Position numbers and translations under genes: made by a program
The notes under the pieces: model-generated
The model's database searches: none
What the model was told of the DNA's origin: nothing
The model's input: the letters and a program-made list of their open reading frames with translations, nothing else
In this document: positions 48,981 through 59,689 of the stretch, piece after piece
How the letters are laid out: every line of letters begins with the position of its first letter
How positions within the stretch are numbered: position 1 is the first letter of the stretch
Origin: Prorocentrum cordatum
Lineage: Eukaryota > Sar > Dinophyceae > Prorocentrales > Prorocentraceae
Reading direction: 5' to 3'
DNA length: 64,000 nt
Assembly (NCBI GenBank): GCA_963575745.1
Contig: CAUYUJ010015264.1
Location: 225,001-289,000, forward strand

Positions 48981-49684
48981 CTATGACCTCTCCCTGGCGT
49001 GCTTGGCGTCTCGGGCTCCGACGCTCTCCTGGGCAGTGGTGGGCTGCTCTCCGTGGATCGCCGCCCAGGGCGTTAGATCGCGGAGTTCGCTTCCAACCTG
49101 TGGCTGTCGGCGGACTCCAGCGAATCCCCCCCCCAATGCTCTTCCTTTCCCTCCCTCTCCTCCTCCCCGTCTCCCCCTCCTCGTCGTCCTCCTCCTCCTC
49201 CTCCTCCTCCTCCTCCTCCCGTCCTCTTCTCCCTCCCCCCACCTCTCCCTCTCCTTCGATCCGTCCTCCTGCTCATCCTTCGGTTCGTCCTCCTGCTCAC
49301 CCGCCACCTCCCCCCCTCCTCCACCTCCTCCAGTGTACACAGCTCCCCTCTTCTGCTCTCGCACGACACGATGGATCATTCGGGGGTGGCGGGGTCTAGG
49401 TCCGCCATGACACCGTTGAGCGGGAGGGAGGGGTAGCATGACAGATGTGGCGCGAGCGCACCTAGCCCCCCCCCCCCCTCTCCTGCATCCCAATGAAAAA
49501 GGGATGGACGGGAGGGGCAGGATGGGATGCCAGACGCGGTGCCAGCGTGCCCCGCTTGTCCCCCTCCCCTCTCCGATCCCCTCTTCTCCCCCCCCCCCTC
49601 CCCGCGTCGTGCTTCTCGTCCCCCTCCCCTCTCCACCCCCCAACCCTCTCCTAGTTATCCTCCTCTGCCCCCCCCTCGCTGCAG

Positions 49685-49813
49685 CCCAAACTCGCCGCCC
49701 CCGCGAGGCGGCTAGCGCTCGACGCCGTGGCCTACAACAAGACGATCAGCGTGTGTGCCAAGGGCGCGAACCCGCGGAGGGCCCTGGGCCTGCTCGGCGA
49801 GATGCGGGCCCAG
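49685..49813 (+). CDS. PPR protein exon, first half of a motif
   Basis: 43 codons after CTGCAG: PKLAAPARRL, then ALDAVAYNKTISVCAKGANP and RRALGLLGEMRAQ, ending CAG|GAGCGAGG (GA donor). VAYNKTISVCAKG..RRALGLLGEM is the canonical pentatricopeptide helix pair. PPR proteins bind RNA in plastids or mitochondria. A GGA microsatellite starts directly after the donor. Confidence 0.
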
Positions 49814-49814
49814 G

Positions 49815-50012
49815 AGCGAGGAGGAGGAGGAGGAGGAGGAGGAGGAGGAGGAGGAGGAGGAGGAGGAGGAGGAGGAGTAGGAGGAGGGAGGAGGAGGAGG
49901 AGGGAGGAGGAGGGAGGAGGACGAGGAGGAGGACAAGGAGGAGGGAGGAGGAGGGAGGAGGACGAGGAGGAGGGAGGAGGAGGAGGACGAGGAGGAGGAA
50001 GAGGAGGAGGAT
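49815..50012 (+). repeat. GGA microsatellite
   Basis: GGAGGA with GAC and GTA variants, at the 5' edge of the PPR intron. Confidence 0.
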
Positions 50013-50327
50013 TTTTTTGACATGAACCGTCCCCTGGAGAGTGCCAGGACATATCGGAGCCATCTTTGTGGCACCGCTGAAAGACCTGGGTGGTGGCTGA
50101 CGCGAGAACGACCACCCCCAGGAGCCAAAAACACAAACAGACCGAGACCGAGGGAACGCCAGACCAGTCACGGGCAGCTTGCAAACGCGGAGCCTCGCCG
50201 ACCTGCTGGGCTCCTCTCTGCCCAAATTAGGCAGAGATACAAAAGGCACCTGCAGGCAACCCTGCAGATGTAAAAGCAGCACAGACCACCCGCTCGCCAC
50301 TGTGCACACGAGCGGGCGGCACTAGCA

Positions 50328-50720
50328 TCCAGTGTGCTGACGCTGCCGAGAAGTGTTGGGGCCAGGAGCTCGAAGCGGCCTGGCCTCAGCAACACCACGC
50401 CACGAGCCACGGTCAGGGCAGACCAAAGCCCACCCCCGTGCTCGGAGAAAGAACTGTGCCCACACACACAAGTGTGCCTCGCGCCTTCCCCCTGAGGCGG
50501 GGTGCCTGACACGCGTGCTGAGCGGAAACGTGCGCGCACACGAGACGACCGCACGCTGTGCACCACAGTCGCAGCCAGTGTGTTGCAGCTGCCGAGAAGT
50601 GTTGGGGCCAGGAGCTCGAAGCTGCCTGGTCTCAGCAACACCACGCCACGAGCCACGGTCAGGGCAGACCAAAGCCCACCCCCGTGCTCGGAGAAAGAAC
50701 TGTGCCCAAACACGGGTGTG
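50328..50720 (+). repeat. Direct duplication of about 135 bp
   Basis: GCTGCCGAGAAGTGTTGGGG, CCTCAGCAACACCACGCCAC and GAGAAAGAACTGTGCCCA occur at 50342-50462 and again at 50588-50708, about 246 bp apart. Confidence 0.
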
Positions 50721-50904
50721 CCAGGAAGAGGAGGAGGAGAAGGAGGAGGAGGAGGAGGAGGAGGAAGAGGACAACGGGCCCTGGGCCTGCTCGACGAGGG
50801 AGGCGATGTCAGACGCGTCGTTGACATGTTCCCACAGTGGAGACCCATGCCGAGAAGCACCCTGCTCGCCTCCAGGGTGCCCTGGGTTTCTTGGTTTCCG
50901 ACGG

Positions 50905-51070
50905 TCTCAGCCTTGACCACGAGAAGGAGTTTCGAGCACCAGAGAAGTACCGAAATCGATGTTTTTCACGTGCCGGGCCCCGGGAAGCACTCGCCCGACT
51001 TTGGTTCGACACCCTTTCGGCATTCTCCCGGGTGCTCGAGATCATGTTTTGGATGTGGTCCTTAAGTACG
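50905..51070. mobile_element. Family 6 element, copy 2
   Basis: CACGAGAAGGAGTTTCGAGC and GAGAAGTACCGAAATCG at left; CCTTTCGGCATTCTCCCGGG and TGCTCGAGATCATG at right. Both copies end in GGTCCTTAAG and are followed by TACGATGGG. Confidence 0.
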
Positions 51071-51137
51071 ATGGGGGGCAACATAAGCCCAGGAGCGAGG
51101 GAGGGAGGCGATGTCAGACGCGTCCTTGATGTGTGCC

Positions 51138-51325
51138 CACAGTGGAGACCCATGCCAAGAAGCACCCTGCTCGCCTCCAGTGTGTGCCCTGGGTCTCTTT
51201 GGTTTCGATGGTTCTGCGATGGAAAGCGTGACGTGCCCACACCAAGCATCATTGGACGCCCTGGGGTCTCAGGGTTGGGTTTCTCGCAGAGGGTTTCTTT
51301 TGGTCGGGCCCCTGCTGTACCGCCA
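51138..51325. mobile_element. Family 8 element, copy 3 (a partial copy precedes at 50836-50905)
   Basis: CAGTGGAGACCCATGCCAAG, AAGCACCCTGCTCGCCTCCA, TTTCGATGGTTCTGCGATGG and TTTTGGTCGGGCCCCTGCTG. The stretch 50836-50905 repeats the first 70 bp. Confidence 0.
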
Positions 51326-51624
51326 CCACTGTACGCAGCGTTGGTGCCGCCCAGAGAGCGTCCACTGTCTCTGGCCCTGCGCCTGCGGCTGGCGCGGTGA
51401 GCTCGGGCGGCATCGGTGCGGAGCTGGACGAGCACATCGGGCGTCACCGCCTGCCCGGAGGGGAATTCGGAACTCGGCGGGCCCTCTCATGTACCCCCCC
51501 AAGGAGGGGCCAGGAGGGACTGCGGTGCACACATGTAGGTGTGCGTGCGTGTGCGAGTGCCGGCCGCGCGCGCCCGTTCAGTGCTGCTCGCTCGACTTTC
51601 TCCGCCTCGTCCCTGCGCGCGTCC

Positions 51625-52800
51625 CGTGGTGTGTGCTTGTGTGTATGGCCCTGTGTGTTTGTGCGTCTGTGTGCGTGTGTGTTTGCATGCTTGTGTTTGT
51701 GGGTGTGTGTTTGCTTGTGTGTGTGATTGTTTGTGTGTCTTTGTGTATTTGCGTTTACGTGTGTTTCAATGTGTGTGTGTGTTCGTGTACTGTGCGCGTT
51801 TGTGTGTTGTGCGTGGTTGTGTGTTGTGTGTGTGTGCTTGTGTGGGTGCTTGTGTGTGTGCTTGCATGTGTGGTTGTCTGTGTGGTTGTGTGTTTGTGTG
51901 TGTGTGTTTGTGTGTGGTGGTGTTTGTTTGTGTGTGTGTTTGTGCGTGTGTGTGTGTTTAAATGTGCTTGTGTTTGTGTGTTGTGCGTGTTTGTGTGTGT
52001 GTGTGTGTTGTGTGTGTGTGTTTGTGCGTGTCTGTGTTTTTGTGTGTGTGCTTGTATGTGATTGTCTGTGTTTGTGTGTGTGTGTTCGTATGTGTGTTGA
52101 TGTGCTTGCTTGTGTGTGTGTTTGTGCGTTTGTGTTTGTGTGTGCATGTGTGTTTGTGCATGTGTGTTTGTGCATGTGTCTGAATGTGCGTGTGTCTGTT
52201 TGTTCGGCGTATCTGTGTGTGTTGTGTGTGTGTGTTTCAGTGTGTGTGTGTATGTGCGTTTGTGTGTGAGTGTGTTTGTGTGTGGTGATTTTTGTTTGTG
52301 TGTGTTTGTGTGTGCGCGTTTGTGTGTGTGTGGGCTTGTGTGTGCTTGTATGCGTTGCGTGTTTCTGTCTGTTTGTGTGTGTGCTTGTGAGTGTGTTGTG
52401 CGTGCTTGTGTGTGTGTGTTTGCGTGTTTTGGTGTGTTTGTGTCTGCTGGGGTATGTTTGTGTGCGCGTGTTTGTGTGTGTGTGCGGGTTTGTGTGTGTG
52501 TGTGTCGGTGTGTGTGTGTGTGTGTTTGTGTGTGTGTGTTTGTGTTTGTGTTTGTGTGTGCTTGTGTGTGTGGTTGTTCGTGTGTGTTTGTGTGTGTGTG
52601 TGTGTGTGTTTGTGTGTGTTTGTGTGTGTGTGTTTGTGTGCGCGCGTGCTTCCGTGCGTCCATATGTGCGTGTGTGGTTGTGCTTGTGTGTGCGTGCGTG
52701 CGTGCGTGCGTGCGCGCGTGCGTGAGTGCGCGCGTGCGTGCGTGCGCGCGTGCGTGCGTGCGTGCGTGCGCGCGTGCTCGCGTGTGTGTGTGTGTGTTTG
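51625..52800 (+). repeat. TG-rich simple-sequence tract, about 1.15 kb
   Basis: Nearly all TG with frequent TT and GC interruptions (TGTGTTTGTGTG type), becoming (TGCG)n at 52690-52785. The Cys/Val/Leu and Thr/His frames across it are artefacts of the repeat. Confidence 0.
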
Positions 52801-53042
52801 TCTGCTTTCGTGCCTCCGCAGGCTTGCTGCCACATGCCTTGGCAATGGGAACGCACGACGGCGTCGGAGTCCGCGAGAAGGCCTCGACCATAATTCGGCA
52901 CGCGCCTTGGCCCCGAGCCTCTAAAGTGGAGGAGGGAGACTACGACGACGACGAAGGGGTCTTCCTCCACCCCTGCTCATCCTGCTTGCTTCCTTTTTTC
53001 CTATTATTCCTCCACCTGGACGACAGGTGCTCCTGGACCGAG

Positions 53043-53230
53043 CTCGGGGGCGGCAAAGAGGGGGGTGATGACTAGGGGGGGTGGATCTCATGGCGTGGGC
53101 CATGACAGTCCCTCAGATTTCTTGGCGCGCCTCTTCTTGTTCCATCGCGTCCCTGGCCCCCCCCCCCCCCCTTAGGCCGCGCACATGCCGCCGGCCCCCC
53201 TCTCTTGGACGCCCCCCTCGTGGACGCCTC
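53043..53230 (+). mobile_element. Family 12 element
   Basis: TCGGGGGCGGCAAAGAGGGG, GGGCCATGACAGTCCCTCAG, GGCCGCGCACATGCCGCCGG. The right end is altered (GTGGACGCCTCCGC). Confidence 0.
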
Positions 53231-53389
53231 CGCCTGAAGGCCAGGCGGGCGGTGAGCGCCGAGGGCCCCGAGGCCGATGGCTGCTCTCGGGGGGCGGGGG
53301 GCCCTGCCGGCTGGACCCGCCCAGAGGCGGGGCGCAGCCTCGGGCGGGGACGAAGAGTTCTCATCGGATGGGCCCCCCGCGCCAATTGC

Positions 53390-53625
53390 CCTCCTCGTCC
53401 TCCTCCTGCTGCTCCTCCTCCTTCCTCCTCTTCCTCCTCCCTCCTCCCTCCTCCTCCCTCCTCCTCCTCCTCCTCCTCCTCCTCCTCCTCCTCCCTCCTC
53501 CTCCTCCCTCCTCCTCCTTCTCCTCCTCCTCCTCCCCTCCCTCCTCCTCCTCCTCGTCCTCCTCCTCCTCCTCCCCTTCCTCCTCCTCCCTCCTCGTCCT
53601 CCCCCTCCTCCTCCTCGCTCCCCCG
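53390..53625 (+). repeat. CCT microsatellite
   Basis: CTCCTC with CCCTC variants, after a family 12 element. Confidence 0.
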
Positions 53626-53864
53626 TTGACGCTTCCATCTGTGGCGGTGAGCCTCCTCGTCGTCCTCGCCATGTGATCGGGGCGCCGAAGAAGGAACCCT
53701 TGTAGTCGGGGAGGGGTTCAGCGCTTCCTGGTTGTGTCCTAGTTTGTCTTAGGTTCTCCTTAGGTTTTCGATGGGGAATCGAAGTTTAACTGATGGAGCA
53801 AGGGGCCTCGTTCCTTATGTGTCGTTCCTTAGGTCAACTCCCCGACGGTACCCTCACTCGAACC

Positions 53865-53930
53865 GAGAGATCCGCGCGGACCTCCGAGTTCTTACGTTTA
53901 TGCCATTTTCGTTCCCCTAGAAACATCATC
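53865..53930. mobile_element. Family 2 half-element
   Basis: GATCCGCGCGGACCTCCGAG, TTCTTACGTTTATGCCATTT and CGTTCCCCTAG match the right half of the copy at 42765-42962. Confidence 0.
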
Positions 53931-54133
53931 CAGCGCCGCCGGAGATCAGAGATTCTCGATGTACAGTCGGGGCGTTGACCTAAGAAACCCCCAATAAGAA
54001 ACGAGGCCCCCTCGTCCATAAGTTGACTTCGATTTCCCATCGAAAACCTAAGGCCAACGCTCCGACTGTACTCCTGCGCCAAGGGTCGCAGCCCGCTCCC
54101 AAGGGATGAGCACAGCAAAACCCGCTGCGGCAG

Positions 54134-54200
54134 GAGCTGGCGCCCACCGTCGTCACGTACGGGGCCGCGCTGAGCGCCTGCGAGAGAGGGAGGCGCCCTG
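54134..54200 (+). CDS. PPR protein exon, start of the next motif
   Basis: Acceptor CGGCAG|GAGCTG. Encodes ELAPTVVTYGAALSACERGR then RP, and runs into CCT repeats at 54203, so it probably splices near CCTG|GATCC. Joined to 49813 it reads EMRAQELAPTVVTYGAALSA, the standard link between two 35-residue PPR motifs. The other exons of this gene were not found in the window. Confidence 0.
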
Positions 54201-54389
54201 GATCCTCCTCATCCCCCTCCCTCCTCCCTCCTCCCTCCTCCTCCTCCCTCCCCCCCTCCTCCCTCCTCCTCCCTCCCTCCCTCCTCCCTCCTCCTCCCTC
54301 CCTCCCTCCCTCCCTCCCCCTCCCTCCCTCCTCCCTCCCCCTCCTCCTCGTCTTCTCCTCCCCCTCCTCCTCCTCTCCTCCTCCTCCTC

Positions 54390-54560
<171 letters not shown>

Positions 54561-54712
54561 CATTATCCTCCCTCCTTTCCTCTCTCCCCCTCCTCCTCCT
54601 CCTCCTCCTTCTTCTCATCCTCCTCCTTCTTTCTCCTCCTCCGCCCTCTTCCTGCATCTTCCTCCCTCCTCCTCCTCCCCCTCCTGTCCATCCTCCTCCG
54701 ACCTGTCGGCGG

Positions 54713-54894
54713 CGAGCCCAGGGGGGAAGTGAGAAGTGAGAAGGCTTGGAAGCCCCTCCCCCGGCCTTCTGAAAAATTATCTAAACTCTCCCCGAAGACA
54801 CAAAACTTATTGGAAGGCGCGACGGCTTCTGAGAAGTCCCGCCGCCTTTCGAGAAGGCCTTCTCCGTCTCATTGCCCCCCCTTGCTCGCCGCCA
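54713..54894. mobile_element. Family 5 element
   Basis: GGCGGCGAGCCCAGGGGGGA at left, TTGCCCCCCCTTGCTCGCCG at right, nested AGAAGGC motifs inside. Outside lie TCCGACCT and TCCGCCCT (7 of 8). Confidence 0.
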
Positions 54895-55104
54895 ATCCGC
54901 CCTACTCATGCGCCTCTCAGCTTACCAGGCGTTCCGGACCCAACACCCTGGACACACCTCCGGGCCTTCCTGGCTGTGAAGGCGGGAACGAGTGAAGCCC
55001 CAACGGAGCGTCGTTCCTTTCGCTCCTCCGGCGCATCCTCCCCCATCCTCCTCGCCTCAGCTCCGCCGGAGGCCCGCAGCCTGCGTCGGCCCTCACTGCG
55101 CAGC

Positions 55105-55350
55105 CTCCTCTCTCCCTCGTCCTCGTCCTCCTCGTCCTCGTCCTTGTCCTCCTCCTCGTCCTCGTCCTCCTTGTCCTCGTCCTCCTCCTCGTCCTCCTCC
55201 TCCTCGTCGTCCTCCTCGTCCTGCCTAGTCCTCCTCCTCCTCCTCCTCCTCCTCCTCCTCCTCGTCCTCCTCGTCCGTGCCTGTCCTCGTCCTCCTCGTC
55301 CCCCTTGTCCTCCTCCTCGTCCTCCTCCTCCTCCTCGTCCTCGTCGTCCT
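55105..55350 (+). repeat. CCTCGT/CCT microsatellite
   Basis: TCCTCGTCCTCCTCGTCC with variable CG spacing. The minus-strand Glu/Asp/Arg frames are products of the repeat. Confidence 0.
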
Positions 55351-55565
55351 CTTCCCGGAGGGCGGCGGCGCGGCGGACGCGCCTGCCCGTGTGCGATCCT
55401 CGGAGCCACGCTGCGATTGCAGCCAACCCGTACCGTGAGGACAGGCGGGGAGGATGCAAGGGTCTTCGAGGGCCCTGGCATCCTCACCGCCAGCGAAAGT
55501 CTCGCCAAGGATGGGCCGAAAGGGCAAGGGCACAAGTCGAGAGAGGATATGCCACCCGGACCAGA

Positions 55566-55700
55566 CGATTGGCGTTTACTGACGGCCTTGGCGTTTACTA
55601 AACAGCCCTGCCCTGTTTGATTCCTTCTTTGGGTGTGTTTACTAAACGGCTTCGCGTGTTGGGGTTGTTATCATCGGGATGGATTTTCTGCCCTCTAACA
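55566..55700 (+). mobile_element. Family 13 element
   Basis: GGCGTTTACTGACGGCCTTG, GGTGTGTTTACTAAACGGCT, TCGCGTGTTGGGGTTGTTAT and GGATTTTCTGCCCTCTAACA. Confidence 0.
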
Positions 55701-55984
55701 AGGGTACCCTTGGGCAGGTTGCCCATCCTTGCCATGCGGGTTGACTGTACAGGTGTTTCTGCCAGCTGCCGCATGGTGGCCAGGAGGAGACGCTCGCTGT
55801 CCGTTTCGGGAGCACTTCGCCTTTAGGCCGCGTCTACTGGACACGCTATCGACTCTCAGAGGCTGCAAAAAGTTGATTCCTTGTTGTAGTCAGAGTGTGT
55901 GTGTGTGGCCGGGGAACGCAGAACCGTAGCCTGGCAACGGACCCAACCATGTGTAGGTGTGAGCGCCGTACGGCAAGGGACGGC

Positions 55985-56470
55985 GTGGGGGAGATCGTTT
56001 GGGACCGCGGAACGTGTGAAGGGTGTGCCACAATTGGCCTGGGGACGGTGGTTCCTCTCCCCAATGAGGCCACAAAAAGTGCGAAGGATGTGCCGAAACG
56101 GGCGTGACGCCCACATGTGGACGGTGCAATTGGGGCCTTCGGTGGAGCCCCCAGATGAGGCCACGGAGCGTGTGAGGGTGTGTACCGAAACGGGTGTGAC
56201 GTCCACATGTGGACGGTACCTTTAGGGCTTTCGATGGAGCCCCCAGATGGGGCCACGAAACGTGTGAGGGCGTGTGCCGAAACGGGAGTGACGAGCACAT
56301 TTGGAGTGCCTCTTAGCCCTTAGGTGGACCTCCCCATGTGGCCACGAAACGTGTGAGGGGTGTGCCAAAACAGATGCGACGCCCACATTTGGACGGTGCC
56401 CCTGGGGCCTTCGATGGAGCCCCCTTTATGGGACCACGACGCTTGTGAGGGGTGTGCCGAAACTTGAATG
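55985..56470 (+). repeat. 90-bp tandem array, about five units
   Basis: Units with GATGGAGCCCCCAGATGGGG, CCACGAAACGTGTGAGGG and TGCCGAAACGGGAGTGACG. Related to the array at 59690-60560 but diverged. Stops break most frames. Confidence 0.
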
Positions 56471-56934
56471 CAGACGGCCGAGGCAGGGATGGAAGGAGGG
56501 ATGGGAGGAGGGGGAGGAGGAGAGGAGGAGGAGGTGGAGGAGGGAGGAGGAGGACGCGGGCCGCTGTCTCGTCACAACGAAGACTAAACTCCACAGGGAG
56601 GCTGATAACAACGACTGGGGGCACGGAGTAAGTTTCACGCAAACTGCAGGGCCGGCGCGCGGTATGTGGGCTCGCCTGACTCTCCAAATGCATGACTAAT
56701 CCTATGTGTAGGCCACTTTAGATTCTCGCGCTCTGGGTGACCAATCTGGGTGCCTCTAAGTCTTCTTGCTTGTGCGGAGCGCTCATGCTGTTGGCTGAAT
56801 GGGCGGGTCGCAGCAGAGGCTGACCTGCATGGCCCGTGCCATGACCCCCATTGCTGTCACCTCCTGACCAAGGCTCAATGGCACCAGAGCTGGATTTACC
56901 GAAGACACCCACGGCGATCCACGACCGCCCCTGC

Positions 56935-57060
56935 ATCTTGGAAGCGCCTATTTGGCCCAACGTTGGGCCGAGGTCATTCGCCAAGCCATAGGGTTACGTG
57001 TTCCCCCAGCCGCCGTGGAAGCCCTTGAGGAAAACCTTGTGAGAGGAAACGGCAGAAGGA
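56935..57060 (+). CDS. Candidate exon AQRWAEVIRQAIG
   Basis: GSAYLAQRWAEVIRQAIGLR and VPPAAVEALEENLVRGNGRR have a normal amphipathic composition and are followed by family 15 sequence. A diverged DNA relative is at 63350-63400. Function and gene are not recognised. Confidence 0.
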
Positions 57061-57069
57061 TCGGGGGGA

Positions 57070-57320
57070 GGCGGGAGGACCAGTGTAAACCGAAGACGCG
57101 TCAACGACGTTGCAAGACACCTTCCATCACAGTTCCCTCTACAGGTCCCTTTCAGACTGTATTTACATTGCGGGAATTTGCCCATGAAAGGCCAACCGCT
57201 TGATAATTCTCAACCTTGCCAAAACACACTTCTGGGGACTTCAGCGCCACGGACTAACGAGACTGCTGCGTCTTGACACTCCTAAATCTTGCCAGCGCGA
57301 TATTCCCCAGATTTGAAAGA
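57070..57320 (+). repeat. Family 15 composite repeat, copy 3 left part
   Basis: GACCAGTGTAAACCGAAGAC, CTGGGGACTTCAGCGCCACG and GCGTCTTGACACTCCTAAAT. It is interrupted by the foldback at 57330-58470. Confidence 0.
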
Positions 57321-57329
57321 GCGTGTTCT

Positions 57330-58470
57330 ACCGCTGCTGCCGGAAAACCGGGGGGGGGGTCACTACCGGGTCGAACCCCTCCCCCCCCCTCCGGAAAACC
57401 GGGGGGGGTCACTACCGGTTCGAACCCCTCCCCCCCCCCAGTCCATCATGAAAAGGGGGGGGTGGGTCACTATCGGTTCGAACACCCCCCCCCCTCGAAA
57501 ACCGGGGGGGGTCACTACCGGTTCGAACCCCCCCCCCAGTCCATCATGAAAAGGGGGGGGGGTCACTACCGGTTGAACCCCCCCCCCCCGGAAACCGGGA
57601 GGGGGTGCGGACAGTGGTGGGGACGGTGGTGGTGGGGACAGTGGTGAGGGGACAGCGGGACAGTGGTGGGGACAGTGGGACAGTGGTGGGGACGGTAGTG
57701 GTGGGGACAGTGGTGAGGACAATGGTGGGAACAGTGGGGACAGTGGGACAGTGGTGGGACGGTGGTGGTGGGGACAGTTGTGTGGGGACAGTGGGAATCT
57801 GGTGGAAAGAGTGGGACAGTGGAGGGTACAGTGGTGGTGGGGACAGTGGTGAAGGCGGTGGCGAGATCGGCGGTGGGACAATGGGACAGAGGTACAGTGG
57901 GGACAGTGTTGGGGACAGTGGGGACAGTGGTGGGAACAGTGGGACAGCTCAGTGGGACAGCGGAGGAGTCAGTGGGACAGTGGGGACTGGGGATAGTTGG
58001 GCAGTGGTTGGGGCCGTGGAGAAAGTGGGGAGAGTGGAACCGTGGTGGGAACAGTGGTGGGGACAGTGGGGACAGTGCGACAGTGGTGGGGGCACTGGTG
58101 GGGACAGTAGGGACGGTGGTGGAACCAGTGGGGACAGTGGTGGTGAGGACAGTGGTGCTGGGAACAACAGTGGGGGATGTGGTGCGGACGGTGGTAGGGA
58201 CCGGGAGTCGTTTGCTGGCGGTGAGTGGGGGGGTGGGGAGGGGTTCGAACCGGTAGTGACCCCCCTCCGGTTTTCGAGGGGGGGGGGGGTTCGAACCGGT
58301 AGTGACCCCCCCCGGTTTTCGAGGGGGAGAGGGGGGGGGGGGAGGGGTTAGGGGAGGGGGGGGGGGGCAGGGAAGGGGGGGGGGGGGGGGAGGGGTCCAG
58401 CAGGGGGGGGGATTTCCGTAGGGGGGGAACCCCGGGTTCCGGAGGAAGAGAGGGGGGAAAATTTTCCACA
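57330..58470. mobile_element. Foldback element with G-rich minisatellite core
   Basis: Left: five about 60-bp repeats with AAAACCGGGGGGGGTCACTA and CCGGTTCGAACCCC (57345-57600). Right: inverted copies GGGGTTCGAACCGGTAGTGA and CCCCCCCGGTTTTCGAGG (58240-58330). The core is the GGGACAGTGGTGG minisatellite. ATTCCCCAGATTT at left and ATTCCCAGATTT at right flank it directly. Confidence 0.
57605..58200 (+). repeat. GGGACAGTGGTGG minisatellite
   Basis: About 600 bp of loosely periodic GTGGGGACAGTGGTG units of 10-18 bp. The Gly/Thr/Val-rich frames through it are not genes. Confidence 0.
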
Positions 58471-58479
58471 GTAAAGCAG

Positions 58480-58940
58480 CGGTGGATCATTCCCAGATTT
58501 CAACACCGCGAGTCGACACGGTTGTTGCATCCTGACATCACCGAGCGCGTTCCACTACTTGCAAAGTGCCTACTCGCAGATGTCTGAGAAAACACATAGG
58601 TGTTTTGATGCCATTTATCGTTGATCGCCCGCGGGGGATCCAGGCCATTTGCGAGTAGTGACTTTGCGAGTAGCAGAACGCGCGCGCTTGCCTATGACAG
58701 CCCTGAGTCGCGTCAGAACAAGATTCTTAGGATTTCGGCCGTTCGAAGCTTTCAAGCCGTTGCTAATGTTTTAGACGAGTGTGCGCGGCGCCTCGGCGGG
58801 AACCACGGTTTGAAAAAAAAACGCGTTTCATATTTGAAACTGTTACAAACTTGCAAAAGTGCGCGGCGCTAAGGCGAGAGCTACATTCTGAAGACCACCC
58901 GCCCACTATCCGTGAAATTGTTGCAAAGTCTTCACGCTTC
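58480..58940 (+). repeat. Family 15 composite repeat, copy 3 right part
   Basis: TTCAACACCGCGAGTCGACA resumes the unit. A family 16 element follows, then AGTGTGCGCGGCGCCTCGGC and GTGCGCGGCGCTAAGGCGAG units. Confidence 0.
58545..58682. mobile_element. Family 16 element, short form
   Basis: CGCGTTCCACTACTTGCAAA plus GTGCCTACTCGCA at left; TGCGAGTAGTGACTTTGCGA plus GTAGCAGAACGCGCG at right. Inverted ends of about 34 bp with only 65 bp between. Confidence 0.
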
Positions 58941-59689
58941 GCGTATCACCACTAGCCCATTCAGGTCACCATTCCCATGAGAACTGACGGGAAATTAGCC
59001 TGACGAAGGACCCGACCATATGCAGGTGTGAGTACCGCAATTGTGATTCCTTTTTCGGTGGTGATCCCTATGAGGCAACGAACCGTGCTAGGGGTGTGCC
59101 GACATGAGTGGCGTGGTACACGACGCGAACGAAAACGATTGATCTGAGTACGTAGGGAGACTGAGCGCGGGTGAATATGAGCGCGAGTGCGTCTGATTGT
59201 GAATGAATCTGCGTGCGAGCGAGTTTACGCGCATGAATGCGACTTTGACAAAGCATGGTGCAATTTCATACACAATGTCAATAGTTTGAGAATGACTGTC
59301 ATTGGGTACTCGTGACGCTGGGCGTGGCCGCCGCAAGGAGCTTCCCCGGGACTCCCCGATGGCATCGCCCGCGCGCCGCGACGCCACCGCGAGGATCGCG
59401 CCCGCTTCCTCCCCTTTTTTTACTCCCTCTTTGCCCGCACATTCAAAAGTCCAAGGCTGCGGGCGCAGCGCAGCGCGGAGTCCCAGCGACGCGCGCAGGT
59501 CGCCCCGGAGGGGTCCCAGCGACGCGCGCGGGTCGTCCGCTGCGCGCAGCAAAAAGAGCTAGCTGGCTGGCTGATAGCGGGCGAGGCTCTTGCCGCTGGG
59601 CAGAGCGACGACGGGCGAGCGAGGCGCGGAACTCCGAAGGCCTCCGGCGAAGGTGTGCTGGGTGGGGGAGACGCATGCGGACTGCGCCA

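Larger units (their letters stand above)
49814..54133 (+). other. 4.3-kb intron of the PPR gene
   Basis: GA donor, CAG acceptor, CAGGAGC at both edges. It contains a GGA tract, a duplicated 135-bp block, family 6, 8, 12 and 2 elements, the TG tract and a CCT tract. No gene seen inside. Confidence 0.

Noticed and set aside
50760-50815. RALGLLDEGGDV as another PPR helix
   Set aside because: It continues into family 8 sequence shared with non-coding copies and lacks the companion helix.
51444-53075. Frames of 300-500 codons made of Cys/Val/Leu or Thr/His/Lys
   Set aside because: Readings of the TG-rich tract; composition follows the repeat exactly.
57605-58351. 248-codon Gly/Thr/Val frame
   Set aside because: Reads through the GGGACAGTGGTGG minisatellite; no start or motif.
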